Source: Symsagittifera roscoffensis (lineage: Eukaryota > Xenacoelomorpha > Acoela > Convolutidae). From it: a DNA stretch of 64,000 nucleotides. Shown piece after piece: positions 1-11,205 of the stretch. A model generated the notes under the pieces. That model searched no databases. It was not told where the DNA came from and was given only the letters and a program-made list of their open reading frames with translations. Numbering within the stretch: the stretch's first letter is position 1; each line of letters opens with the position of its first letter. The stretch spans positions 18,821,318 to 18,885,317 of the forward strand of contig NC_087070.1 in NCBI RefSeq assembly GCF_963678635.1. Direction: 5' to 3'. The translations under genes were made by a program, and so were the position numbers.

Positions 1-158
1 GGTTAAATCATTCATTTTGTTTGCCAATCAGAAACAGTCAATTGAATTTTACTTAAAATTTTACATTTTGTTACTTCACGAAAAGTGAGAATTTCATTCG
101 ATTGGTACTTTAAGTTTTTAAATTTGCAACATTTCAAAGGTCCCAATTTTTTTAGATA

Positions 159-2697
159 ATGCCTGCCCTTAACCGAAACGAGAAAGTCAAATGTGACGAA
201 TGTGGTCAGGAATACAGGAGAGCCGATAATGCGAGACATCAAAAAAGATGTGCTAAAGGAGTTGTTTCTTGTCCTGAATAAAGTATTCCACTTACAATCA
301 ACAAGAAATGAGCTATCATATGGCTAAGAAGCATGCTCAACCAAGTTCGAAGCAGTCGACGGTTTGTTCTTCTTGTGAATAAGAGTTCCCCAGTTACTAC
401 TCTCTCCAACAACATCGGAGAAAGGAACATGGAGTAAAACAACGGAAACCCAGTGATACGGTGGCAGACTTGAACAAGATTTTGGAGGAGGAAGGGGAAG
501 ATGGAGAGAAACTCAAAGAGGAGTTGAGTGCTTGTCAGCATTTCTTGGTGGACACTGAGATGGAGAATGAGAGGCATAAGATATTTAACTTTCAAATGTC
601 AAAGTTAGATACCAAGATTATCAACGAGAAGCTTGAAGAAGTCTTCAACAAGCTAGATTCCGCTGCAAAAATTAATATTGCTCTTGGATTTATTCTCCGT
701 AATGTCGAAACGGGAGAATATCGGTATTACTATGCACACGAAAACAATACTTTGTTCGAAAAATCGCATTTACTGTGTACGAAAGCGGATTTGATTACAA
801 TCCAGGGAAAAGTTGAAAAGTTTGATATCGTGGAGCAATGCACCCAAGCACGTCAGAACACAAAAGTGGAGGTTCAAGTTGATCACAAATGTTACTATTT
901 TTGCTGCACTACTGAAAAAAACATCCCAATGGGATGTCCAGACTCTGTGTTGCCTGAACCCTTACTGAAAAACCATTCAGTAAATTGTCTTTTATCGGAC
1001 AAAAATAAACAACCATACAAAGATCATCTTTGTCTTTTCCGTGCGTTAACAATGTATTTGCATGGTCATAGTAACCTCGATGCTCATACATCTCAACTAT
1101 TTACAGAGTTTATATCAAAATCTGGATACGATCCGAAGAACTTTCTCGGAGTTGCCATTGATGATTTGCCTCTTGTAGAGGAAATAGTTGAACGAAACAT
1201 ATTCATTTATGATTTTGACATTCAAGAAGGAGAATTTGTTGGAGAATTAGCGAGGCGAATTATTGGAAAATTTGAAAAAACCGTGAAATTGCTAAGATTC
1301 AACAACCATATCATTCACACGAATGATATTGATTCCTTCTTCAGGTGTTTTCGATGTCCTAGCTGTGACTGTTTCCTCAACAGATCAGACAACTTCAACA
1401 GACATCTTATGTCTTGTAAAGATAGAGTGCGACACATTTATCCAAAGAATGTATATACACTTCGAGAAACGCTATTTGAAAAGTTGGAAGGTTTCAATAT
1501 CCCAGTTTCGAAAGATAACACACTATTCAACAACCTAGCCATTTTCGATTTTGAGTCGATATGTGTTCCATCAGATGAACTGAAAGCTACCCAAACAACA
1601 ACTTGGATTGGAAAACACGTTCCAATTTCTGTATCAATATCCTCGAACCTGATAGATGAACCAATTTTTCTTTATAACAAGGATCCGCAAAAGCTTATTA
1701 TCGATTTTGTAATCAAACTCGAACTTTTGGCTGAGAAAAGTAAGCTCGAAATGAGAACTAAATTTCAAGATGTTGAAAGAGTAGTGAATGAGCGGATGTC
1801 GAAAATTTTCCAAGAGTTGAATGAAAGATGTCGAAATCTTCCAACTGAAAACTTTGAATACGAAGATGAATGTATAGAAGATACAGAGGAAACTGATATG
1901 TCAACTCAGTTTTTGAGAATGCAGAAAAATCAGCTGATTGATTTGAAACAAAATCTGGAGAGGTATGTTAACACGTTACCTGTATTTGGGTTTAACAGTG
2001 GAAGATATGATCTGAACTTGATCAAGAGCTATCTGATTCCCTACTTAATCGATGATAAGGAAGCTGAACCTATGGTTATCAAAAAGGCTAACAATTTCAT
2101 ATTCTTCAAGTTTGGAGATATACAGTTTCTCGATATCATGAAATTTTTGGGTGGAGCAACATCTCTAGACTCCTTTCTTTAAGCTTACAAAGCCAGTGAG
2201 ACAAAAGGGTTTTTCCCTTATGAGTGGTTTGACAGTCCAGACAAGCTCGAGAGTGAAGAATTACCTCCATACGAAGCCTTTTTCAGTAAACTGAGAAACA
2301 ACAACCCTCTTGATAAAGACTTTAAGGAATACCAGAACCTGAAGTCAAGTGGACTTGATGAGCAGCAAGCACTAAAGAAACTTCAAATCAGGTCAGTACC
2401 TGCATCCGGATGGGATAATTACAAATATTTACAGGAGATTTGGCAGAAACATGGAATGACTACATTTAAAGATTTTTTGCAGTGGTACAACAACAAAGAT
2501 GTTGTTCCAACCCTTGACGCAATGCAAAAAATGGTTCAGTTTTATCATCAGAAAGAAATTGATATGTTTAAACTTGGATGTACTCTTCCAAATCTGGCAA
2601 ATATTTTTCTTCACAAATCAACCAATGAAAAATTCTACCCTTTTTGCGAAAGTGATAGAGATTTGTGCGAGAAAATTAGAGAGGATATGACGGGGTG
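159..2697 (+). pseudogene. Truncated protein-primed DNA polymerase B (left copy)
   Basis: This is the left, incomplete copy of a type B DNA polymerase gene from a selfish element. An ATG at 159 opens a 40-codon zinc-finger-like start that ends in TAA at 279-281; the reading frame then shifts. The main frame has a TAA at 380-382, is open 461-2179, is cut by TAA at 2180-2182, and reopens in the same frame to about 2697. Visible parts are an OTU-like patch (KDHLCLFRALTMYLHG, residues ~187-202 of the 461 frame), a C2H2-like finger (CPSCDCF...H...C, ~299-319), Exo I FDFES (~362-366) and Exo II FGFNSGRYDLN. The polymerase motifs A, B and C are absent because the copy ends at the duplication breakpoint. 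It is not functional as it stands. Confidence 0.85.
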
Positions 2698-3170
2698 ACT
2701 GTGGTTAAGTTGAAATTATTGTATTTAGAGCTGAGAGAGGAGGTAGTTGACGGTAGTTAAATTGAAAATAAAATGATTTTTAGTTAAGAGAGAGTGGTAC
2801 CTTCAACTGGAATGTGTGGGTTTAACCAATCAGAATGAATTTTCCTTATTTGGATTGTAATCGTGTCCAATCAGATTTCAAATTCCTTTTATGGAATTCT
2901 TATAGAAAACTCATGTCCAATTGGAAACAAAGCTCCATTTTATACATTGTCGTTTCCAATCACAAAAATGTTCATTTTTGTTCAAGTTGTTGTATCCAAT
3001 CAGAGGATCCTTTTAAGGACTTAAGTCTTCCAAATAAGTAAAAATGTACACAAAAGCAATCGCAAAATTAAATGACCAAAAGTTGTTTTCTGTAAAAATA
3101 AGAAATATTGCTGATATAAGTAACGAAAGAAGAAAAATTAATAAAAGTAGCATCTCTGCAAGTCTTCTCA
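2698..3170. promoter_or_regulatory. CCAAT-box array in non-coding DNA
   Basis: No gene is visible here. Five CCAAT motifs, four of them CCAATCA, lie on the plus strand at about 2826, 2867, 2917, 2956 and 2996, spaced 39-50 bp, each followed by a short T-rich tract, so they form a degenerate ~42-bp repeat. CCAATCA is the core of NF-Y binding sites. Another CCAATCAG occurs just inside the element at ~4069, and an inverted one near 3811. The array lies beyond the 3' end of the minus-strand gene X, so it may serve a plus-strand unit or be only a repeat. Regulatory function is inferred. Confidence 0.4.
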
Positions 3171-3756
3171 TCAAGTTAACTGAATTTTTTGTATATAATC
3201 GATAAGAAATTGCTGATTTTTTAGCAGATAATCAAGTTTTTTGATTTTGATGTAGATTTGAGACGATAACTCAAAGTTGATGAATTTTTCAAAGCAAATC
3301 TCTGGAACTCTAATACCAAAACTGATCATGCAAGATTTTGAACTTTGAAAATCTTTATAAAAATGGAGGAATAAAGAACTTTGCTGGGGAGTTTTAACAA
3401 ATTTGCGAGTTGGATATGGAATAAAAAGAGTCTTTGAAATATTATCGTACGATTTTTTTATTAACTTCAAATTTTTTAAAATAGTTAAAATTTCTTCCTA
3501 TCAAGTGTAACTCAGCTGTAAGTTTATAGCTTTGATACGCAATATGTGGATCAAAAATAAACTCTTTGATTGAGTACGTTTCTCTAAAGAGACCTTTACT
3601 TAGCCGGAGAACTCTATTTTGGACAACATAAACGTCCAAAAAATTGTGAAAAAAGTAAGAATCTACATCTATTTCATCAATAAGGAAATCACACGGAATA
3701 TTTTCTTTTTTCTTGTAGAGTAATTCGAGGAAGTTCAAATGCTTTTTAATTGACAT
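3171..3756 (-). pseudogene. Gene X: small companion gene of the PolB element, frameshifted
   Basis: Two overlapping minus-strand frames, 3756-3442 (104 codons from ATG 3756) and 3470-3171 (99 codons, no separate convincing start), look like one gene of about 190 codons broken by a frameshift near 3450-3470. The predicted protein is rich in Phe, Tyr, Ile and Lys, with no recognised domain and no signal peptide. By eye it resembles the frame at 59726-60319 near the decayed PolB relic: both begin with an ELLYK segment, have a central hydrophobic strand containing His-Leu (ELHLIG; KFHLVLF), and share a C-terminal ISF/ICF helix region. That makes it a recurring partner of this PolB family. Its function is unknown; a Rep-like or DNA-binding role is speculation. 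Confidence 0.45.
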
Positions 3757-3851
3757 TCTTCAAAAATGAATATTTTGGATCCAAAGTTATGACTAGAAAC
3801 TGCTTAGTTCTGATTGGTTGAAAATTTTTCTGGAAAATTCTAGAACTTTCA

Positions 3852-4031
3852 AAGGAATGACGTCATTACCATAAAAGGAAAATTGCGTGGGTGTTGACGT
3901 CACTTCTATTCATAGAATGACGTCCTTACCATAAAAAGAAAATTGCGCAGGCTGTGACGTCACTTCTATTCAAAGGTTGACGTCATTACCGTAAAAGGAT
4001 TATTGCGTAGGCGTCATTGATAGTATAAATA
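3852..4031 (+). promoter_or_regulatory. CRE-type repeat array with TATA box
   Basis: A ~60-bp unit occurs almost three times (from ~3852, ~3912 and ~3972). Each unit carries an 8-bp palindromic TGACGTCA-type site and a TTACCNTAAAAG stretch. Full TGACGTCA sites are at 3858-3865, 3895-3902, 3955-3962 and 3978-3985, with a variant TGACGTCC at 3918-3925. This is the CREB/ATF recognition sequence. TATAAATA follows at 4024-4031, about 180 bp before the ATG at 4204. The block sits between the divergent gene X (minus) and PolB (plus), so it could serve as a shared promoter. Binding factor and activity are inferred from motif sequence alone. Confidence 0.65.
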
Positions 4032-4203
4032 CACTTATTTTGTTGGGTTAAATCATTCATTTTGTTTGCCAATCAGAAACAATCAATTGAATTTTACTTA
4101 AAATTTTACATTTTGTTACTTCACGAAAAGTGAGAATTTCATTCGATTGGTACTTTAAGTTTTTAAATTTGCAACATTTCAAAGGTCCCAATTGTTTTAG
4201 ATA

Positions 4204-7200
4204 ATGCCTGCCCTTAACCGAAACGAGAAAGTCAAATGTGACGAATGTGGTCAGGAATACAGGAGAGCCGATAATGCGAGACATCAAAAAAGATGTGCTA
4301 AAGGAGTTGTTTCTTGTCCTGAATAAAGTATTCCACTTACAATCAACAAGAAATGAGCTATCATATGGCTAAGAAGCATGCTCAACCAAGTTCGAAGCAG
4401 TCGACGGTTTGTTCTTCTTGTGAATAAGAGTTCCCCAGTTACTACTCTCTCCAACAACATCGGAGAAAGGAACTTGGAGTAAAACAACGGAAACCCAGTG
4501 ATACGGTGGCAGACTTGAACAAGATTTTGGAGGAGGAAGGGGAAGATGGAGAGAAACTCAAAGAGGAGTTGAGTGCTTGTCAGCATTTCTTGGTGGACAC
4601 TGAGATGGAGAATGGGAGGCATAAGATATTTAACTTTCAAATGTCAAAGTTAGATACCAAGATTATCAACGAGAAGCTTGAAGAAGTCTTCAACAAGCTA
4701 GATTCCGCTGCAAAAATTAATATTGCTCTTGGATTTATTCTCCGTAATGTCGAAACGGGAGAATATCGGTATTACTATGCACACGAAAACAATACTTTGT
4801 TCGAAAAATCGCATTTACTGTGTACGAAAGCGGATTTGATTACAATCCAGGGAAAAGTTGAAAAGTTTGATATCGTGGAGCAATGCACCCAAGCACGTCA
4901 GAACACAAAAGTGGAGGTTCAAGTTGATCACAAATGTTACTATTTTTGCTGCACTACTGAAAAAAACATCCCAATGGGATGTCCAGACTCTGTGTTGCCT
5001 GAACCCTTACTGAAAAACCATTCAGTAAATTGTCTTTTATCGGACAAAAATAAACAACCATACAAAGATCATCTTTGTCTTTTCCGTGCGTTAACAATGT
5101 ATTTGCATGGTCATAGTAACCTCGATGCTCATACATCTCAACTATTTACAGAGTTTATATCAAAATCTGGATACGATCCGAAGAACTTTCTCGGAGTTGC
5201 CATTGATGATTTGCCTCTTGTAGAGGAAATAGTTGAACGAAACATATTCATTTATGATTTTGACATTCAAGAAGGAGAATTTGTTGGAGAATTAGCGAGG
5301 CGAATTATTGGAAAATTTGAAAAAACCGTGAAATTGCTAAGATTCAACAACCATATCATTCACACGAATGATATTGATTCCTTCTTCAGGTGTTTTCGAT
5401 GTCCTAGCTGTGACTGTTTCCTCAACAGATCAGACAACTTCAACAGACATCTTATGTCTTGTAAAGATAGAGTGCGACACATTTATCCAAAGAATGTATA
5501 TACACTTCGAGAAACGCTATTTGAAAAGTTGGAAGGTTTCAATATCCCAGTTTCGAAAGATAACACACTATTCAACAACCTAGCCATTTTCGATTTTGAG
5601 TCGATATGTGTTCCATCAGATGAACTGAAAGCTACCCAAACAACAACTTGGATTGGAAAACACGTTCCAATTTCTGTATCAATATCCTCGAACCTGATAG
5701 ATGAACCAATTTTTCTTTATAACAAGGATCCGCAAAAGCTTATTATCGATTTTGTAATCAAACTCGAACTTTTGGCTGAGAAAAGTAAGCTCGAAATGAG
5801 AACTAAATTTCAAGATGTTGAAAGAGTAGTGAATGAGCGGATGTCGAAAATTTTCCAAGAGTTGAATGAAAGATGTCGAAATCTTCCAACTGAAAACTTT
5901 GAATACGAAGATGAATGTATAGAAGATACAGAGGAAACTGATATGTCAACTCAGTTTTTGAGAATGCAGAAAAATCAGCTGATTGATTTGAAACAAAATC
6001 TGGAGAGGTATGTTAACACGTTACCTGTATTTGGGTTTAACAGTGGAAGATATGATCTGAACTTGATCAAGAGCTATCTGATTCCCTACTTAATCGATGA
6101 TAAGGAAGCTGAACCTATGGTTATCAAAAAGGCTAACAATTTCATATTCTTCAAGTTTGGAGATATACAGTTTCTCGATATCATGAAATTTTTGGGTGGA
6201 GCAACATCTCTAGACTCCTTTCTTTAAGCTTACAAAGCCAGTGAGACAAAAGGGTTTTTCCCTTATGAGTGGTTTGACAGTCCAGACAAGCTCGAGAGTG
6301 AAGAATTACCTCCATACGAAGCCTTTTTCAGTAAACTGAGAAACAACAACCCTCTTGATAAAGACTTTAAGGAATACCAGAACCTGAAGTCAAGTGGACT
6401 TGATGAGCAGCAAGCACTAAAGAAACTTCAAATCAGGTCAGTACCTGCATCCGGATGGGATAATTACAAATATTTACAGGAGATTTGGCAGAAACATGGA
6501 ATGACTACATTTAAAGATTTTTTGCAGTGGTACAACAACAAAGATGTTGTTCCAACCCTTGACGCAATGCAAAAAATGGTTCAGTTTTATCATCAGAAAG
6601 AAATTGATATGTTTAAACTTGGATGTACTCTTCCAAATCTGGCAAATATTTTTCTTCACAAATCAACCAATGAAAAATTCTACCCTTTTTGCGAAAGTGA
6701 TAGAGATTTGTGCGAGAAAATTAGAGAGGATATGACGGGTGGACCATCAATTGTGTTTACTCGAAAAGCTGTTGTGGATGAAACCTTTATCCGGGATTCA
6801 TCAAATGTCTGCAAATCAATTGTTGGAATTGATGCAAGCCAGCTCTATCCCTATTCAATGTGTCAAAACATGCCAACAGGATTGTACACAAGATGGGAGT
6901 TTGATTCCGATATGCAAAAATTCAAAGCTAGACATAACCGATCTCGCAATTTTGAGAACATGGTCATGTCTTACTACCAAGAAACCAGACCAGAATGTAG
7001 AATTGAGAGCTTCCACACATCTGGAAATCAAAAGAAAATTGACTGTTTCAATGTTGATGGACATTGCAATCACTGCAAAACAGTGTTTGAAGCAATGGGA
7101 TGCTATTACCATTTTTGTCTTTGCCAGGAGACTCGTTCCTCACTTAACGATGAAGATATTGAGAGAGGAAACAAAAGGAGAGAGATGGATGACTTGAGAC

Positions 7201-8521
7201 GTGAATATATTCGCGAAAGAGGATACAAAATCGAAGAGATGTGGGAATGTGAGTGGTGGCAAAACTTCAAAACGAACAAAAAAATAAAGAATCATATCCG
7301 ATCCAACTTTCCCTACAAAAGACCTCTCTTCACTGATTCTTTATTGGAAAAAATAAGAGATGGATCTCTTTATGGCTATATTCAGTGCGAATTAGTTGTT
7401 CCAGACGAACTGAAAGCAAAATTTTCTAATTTTCCTCCAATTTTTAAAAACACTGATGTTGGAAGAAATGACATTGGGGAATATATGCAAAATTATGCCA
7501 TTGAAAATGATCTTCTGAAGCATCCCCAGCGTATGCTAATATCTAGTTTCAAACTAGAAAATGGTTCCATCATTACTCCTCTTTTCAATTTCTACATGGA
7601 ACTTGGCTTACAGTGTACAAAAGTTTACCGCTTTGTACAGTATCTCCCTCGAAAATGCTTCAACAAATTTGTTCAGTCGGTTGTTGATGCTAGAAGGGAA
7701 GGAGATGAGAACCCTTTATCCGGTGTTGTTGCAGAGACTATGAAGCTTTTAGGTAATTCATCCTACGGTTACCAGATAATGGACAGATCGAGACATACGA
7801 TCACAAAGTATTTGAATGATGAGAAAACACACAAAGCAATTAATGAACCTCTCTTCAAACGATTGAACACTGTTCAGAAAGACTTGTACGAGATTGAGTT
7901 ACTAAAGTCAATAATTGAGCACAAAGAACCCATAATAGTCGGATTTTTCATTCTGAGAATGCTTGAGCTTTACATCAATTTTTTTGACAAATTTTTTGAT
8001 GTAAATAAGTTCGAGGAATTAGAAATGGACACGGACTCGCTGTATTTAGCTCTTGCTGAGGAAAATTTGTATGATTGTATTCGTCCGGAGAAAAAAGGTG
8101 ACTGGGAAAAATTGAGAGAAAAAGATTGCAGAGATTCATTCAGAGCAGATTCAAAAACAAACTTTTTTTCACGAACATGTTGTAGCGTTCACATGAAGCA
8201 CGATAAACGAGAGCGTGGTCTGTTCAAAGAAGAATTTAGGTGTACGGAGATGTGTACGGAGATGACAACAAATCAGACAAAATGAAGTTTAGCAGCAAAG
8301 GATTGAATAAAAGAATTCTAGAGGAATCCGGTGATGGACCTATGGAAAAATACAGGAAAGTACTCGACGAAGCAATCAACTTGACTTCAACAAACAGAGG
8401 ATTTAGAACCATTAATCATATGGTTGCTACATACGAGCAAACAAAGAAGGGATTGAGCTACTTTTACCCTAAAAGACAAGTTCAGGATGACGGAATACAC
8501 ACAAAACCTTTGAACTTGTAA
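4204..8521 (+). pseudogene. Protein-primed DNA polymerase B (right copy, full length but broken)
   Basis: This is a near full-length type B DNA polymerase. The N-terminal C2H2-like segment (ATG 4204) ends at TAA 4324-4326 with a frameshift; a further TAA is at 4425-4427. The main frame then runs from 4506 to 8285 (about 1,260 codons) with one in-frame stop, TAA 6225-6227. Order along it: OTU-like patch, C2H2-like finger, Exo I FDFES, Exo II FNSGRYD, Exo III-like LDIMKFL, then after the stop motif A (DASQLYPYSM, Asp at ~6831), a Cys-rich insert (CNHC...CYYHFCLC), motif B (KLLGNSSYG) and motif C (MDTDSLY). Near 8240-8260 a short duplication and deletion shift the frame into the conserved-looking tail at 8240-8521. 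I recall similar predicted proteins in cnidarian genomes, but I ran no search. Confidence 0.85.
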
Positions 8522-9169
8522 ATAACTGATGGTGTAATAGCATTCAATTCAGTATTGATTAAGTAACTGTAAACTTGTGGTTAAATGATTATACGAAGCA
8601 GTGATTTATATACTTTCTTTGTAATTTAAACTTTTTTTTTCAAAAAACATGACTTTTTTCGATGTCTCTGTAGGTTCAGAATAGATTCAGATAGGTAGAA
8701 AGTAAAAGTATCAAATAAATTTTTATTAGATCAAATTAAACTAAATCTTATCGTGTTTTGAATTTTTTCGAAAAAATTTTTTTGATAAAAATTCCGAGTT
8801 TTTGCACAAAAACTCTTACCATTGACTCAGCATGCACCAAAAAAACTAAATACATAATCTTAATTCTACAATCTACACGTAATTAACAATTAATTGTTCC
8901 CAATTAGGTAACGCGCGCCCAGATTTTTGTGAAAAAATTAGACATTTTCGCGCAAAAACCAAAAAAATTACGTTGTCTTAACATTATCTTACCATCACAC
9001 AAACCATAAAACCATACTATCGGTATTCCCCATCTTAATACATTGTAGACTCTATACCCAATCTTAATACAAGCTGGCGGACCGGATGCTCTATTCCCCA
9101 TCTTTATACATGGGGGTCCGCCACCTCCCCCTCCCCCCCCCTGATCACCTCACCCTTCTACTACTAATA
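8522..9169. other. Non-coding 3' flank of the PolB element
   Basis: No gene is seen. The AT-rich stretch after the PolB stop contains TTACCAT-type phrases and ends in a short C-rich tract (about 9120-9141) after a motif reading ATACATGGGGGTCC. Closely related wording recurs after the second PolB relic (62280-62570) and at 58000-58270, so this is probably a subterminal or terminal part of the element or a repeat into which it inserted. Confidence 0.45.
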
Positions 9170-10311
9170 TCGCTTTTATTGTTCAATTCAATTGAGATTC
9201 TTAGTTGAACTCTCCTTGAATTGAACAAAAAAACCAGTTAATTACACAAATGAAAGGTTAAATAAGGAAAATTTTGGATAGATTTGATTAATTTTACTTT
9301 CTCAAAAATTACGATTAGTTATAATAATTTCCCGAGAAATCAGAAGTTTCAATATCGATTCAGCTAATATGAGTTTTATATGTTCAGAGCATTATATAAA
9401 GCAATTTTTAGCTCAAATTAGAGTAAATTTTATCGTATTTCATTATTTTGAGAGAAAATTGTGGAAAAATCCATATTTTTATTCAAAGTATTGTATCACT
9501 GTCTCAACATGATGCCAATTAAATTACAATTTGAGGTTAGTTTTAAACTCTACACGTATCCATATTTTTTCAATTAGATCAGAAGCAACAAAAAATTGGC
9601 CAAAACGTTGAGATTTTTGCAATTTTTTCCAAAAATTTGAAATTTTTGCAATTTTTTCGAAAAATTTTGAAATTTTTGCAATTTTTTCCAAAAACTGGAA
9701 AATTTGCAATTTTTTCCAAAAACTTTGAAATTTTTGCAATTTTTTCCAAAAACTGAAATTTTTGCAATTTTTTTCCAAAAATTTGACTTTTTAAAAATTT
9801 TCAGTAGGTTTCAGCATAGTTTAAGCTAGATTGAGTGCAATTTCAAAAAAAGGATTCATCCAATAAAATAATTATTAAATTAAATTATATCAAATCTTAT
9901 TATGTTTTGAAATTTTTTGAATGAAAAAAAATTCCAATTTTTTGCACATCTTACCATTGACCTACCATGAACCAATAAAAAAAAAACCTTCATTACAAAA
10001 TCTACACGTAATATTCAAAAATATTACACAAAATACCGTTTTTCTTACCATTCTTTTACCATCACACTGAAACCTTACCATTCCCTATCTTAAAACATTG
10101 GGAAACCTATTACCTATGTTAAAACAATGAATTTTCAACCCTTATACATAAGGATATCTATACACTATCCTAATAATTGGGAAATCTAAACACTATCTTA
10201 AAACATGGTTAAAACGGGCACCAACATTTTTTCTGAATATTACCATCTCAAACCTTACCATCTATATACAAAGGAAACCTAATCCCTATCTTAATACATG
10301 GGGACATCAGC
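9170..10311. repeat. Dispersed ~1.1-kb non-coding repeat (copy A)
   Basis: This block matches 57110-58290 in the same orientation. Both start with a TTGAATTGAGATTCT-type phrase (9190 and 57136), go through a TTTTGAGAGAAAATT phrase (9448 and 57401), and end in TTACCAT/TATCTTAATACATGGGG wording. No frame of useful length is present. It flanks the PolB element here and precedes its relative at 59 kb, so it may belong to that element family. Copies differ by many substitutions and indels. Confidence 0.6.
9595..9790. repeat. Short tandem repeat (~26-bp unit)
   Basis: About seven imperfect copies of a unit reading roughly GAAATTTTTGCAATTTTTTCCAAAAA lie in tandem. The apparent minus-strand frames across it are repeat translations rich in Lys and Phe, not genes. 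A much shorter version occurs at about 57500-57540 in the related dispersed repeat, so the array has expanded in this copy. Confidence 0.8.
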
Positions 10312-10631
10312 GTGATCACTTGATTACGCACTGGATATCACAATATGGTTATCCGATGACATTCCAATCGGACAATGGGAAGGCATTCGTGGGGGACCTG
10401 ACAAAAGAACTAATGAGAAGATCCCACATTGCACAGGCTCATTCAACGACCTACCATCCACAAACGAATCGATAAGTGGACTGACAGAACAGAACACTAG
10501 TGAATATGCTCCGGGTGTATTGCTCAAAATTTATGACTGATTGGGGTAAAAATCTGCCGCAGGTGGTGGGCGCGTATAACAGCACGCAACACTCAACAAC
10601 GAGGGGATTGGTCCTTTCATGATGTTAACAG

Positions 10632-10678
<47 letters not shown>

Positions 10679-11165
10679 TGCCCCTGACATTCTTCTATCC
10701 GGAGTTGGAGGGAAAGAAGACGTCGCATCAGGCATAAGTGAAGGAAGCAGTCAGGAGACAACAGGAACTGAACGAGCTGTGCAGACGGAACACAGCACGG
10801 GCACAGATGAGACAGCGGAAGAAGTACGATGAAAAATATTTCAAGCGAAGCCGTATGCTGTGGGACAATACGTCTGGGTATTCCAGAACATCATACCTCC
10901 AAAAGGGACGAAGATGCTATTGAAGAAATGGAGAGAGCCGTTCATGATAACAGAAGTGAAGCAGCAGGGTCGGTTCTATCGCTTGAGTACAGGGCGTGTG
11001 GCACTACGAAAACCTGAAGCCTCACGTCCCATCTCCGGAAGATTGTTGCGTACCACAGAACTTGGAAGGACTCGAGTATCTACTGGTCTAATATTCTTAA
11101 GGCTAGAGAAAGGGGGAGGCAAGAGTCGGAGAAAAGGGATCTGGACAAAGAAGTCGAGTCAGTGA
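10312..11165 (+). pseudogene. Ty3/gypsy-type integrase relic
   Basis: Translation of 10312-10640 gives the end of a retroviral-type integrase core: ITHWISQYGYP, then TFQSDNGKAF (second catalytic Asp) and AHSTTYHPQTN, followed by two in-frame stops near 10470-10480. This is the classic Ty3/gypsy (Metaviridae) pattern. A (GA)n run interrupts it, and a C-terminal segment continues at 10860-11100 with a GPY/F-like phrase (KKWREPFMITEV). Frameshifts and stops show decay. Base composition is clearly more GC-rich than the surroundings, which suggests a later arrival or different base bias. No LTRs were recognised. Confidence 0.75.
10634..10675. repeat. (GA)n microsatellite
   Basis: About 42 bp of uninterrupted GA dinucleotides sit inside the gypsy integrase relic and replace a short piece of it. 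Confidence 0.97.
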
Positions 11166-11205
11166 TGATGGTGACGACACTCCCGAGAAGAATTGCGCTA
11201 CCTAA

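Larger units (their letters stand above)
1..6742 (+). repeat. Tandem duplication, 4,045-bp unit
   Basis: Bases 1-2697 are repeated almost exactly at 4046-6742, an offset of 4,045 bp. By eye I found only about four substitutions in 2.7 kb (for example near 37, 148, 429 and 572), so the copies are more than 99% identical. The match stops abruptly at 2697, where the left copy changes to unrelated sequence while the right copy reads on into the polymerase domain. The pattern fits a recent tandem duplication of a segment starting near 2698, with the left copy continuing beyond the window edge. An assembly artefact is the main alternative. Confidence 0.9.

Noticed and set aside
279-2182. TAA reassigned to an amino acid (alternative genetic code)
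   Set aside because: TAA is the normal stop of neighbouring genes, for example the PC4-like ORF at 44413 and the gene X-like ORF at 45077. The PolB element also has frameshifts, so decay explains it.
9524-9778. Lys/Phe-rich minus-strand proteins over 9.5-9.8 kb
   Set aside because: They are translations of a 26-bp tandem repeat.
10531-10761. Minus-strand ORF with a Ser-Leu run
   Set aside because: It reads through the (GA)n microsatellite and is a shadow of the gypsy integrase relic.
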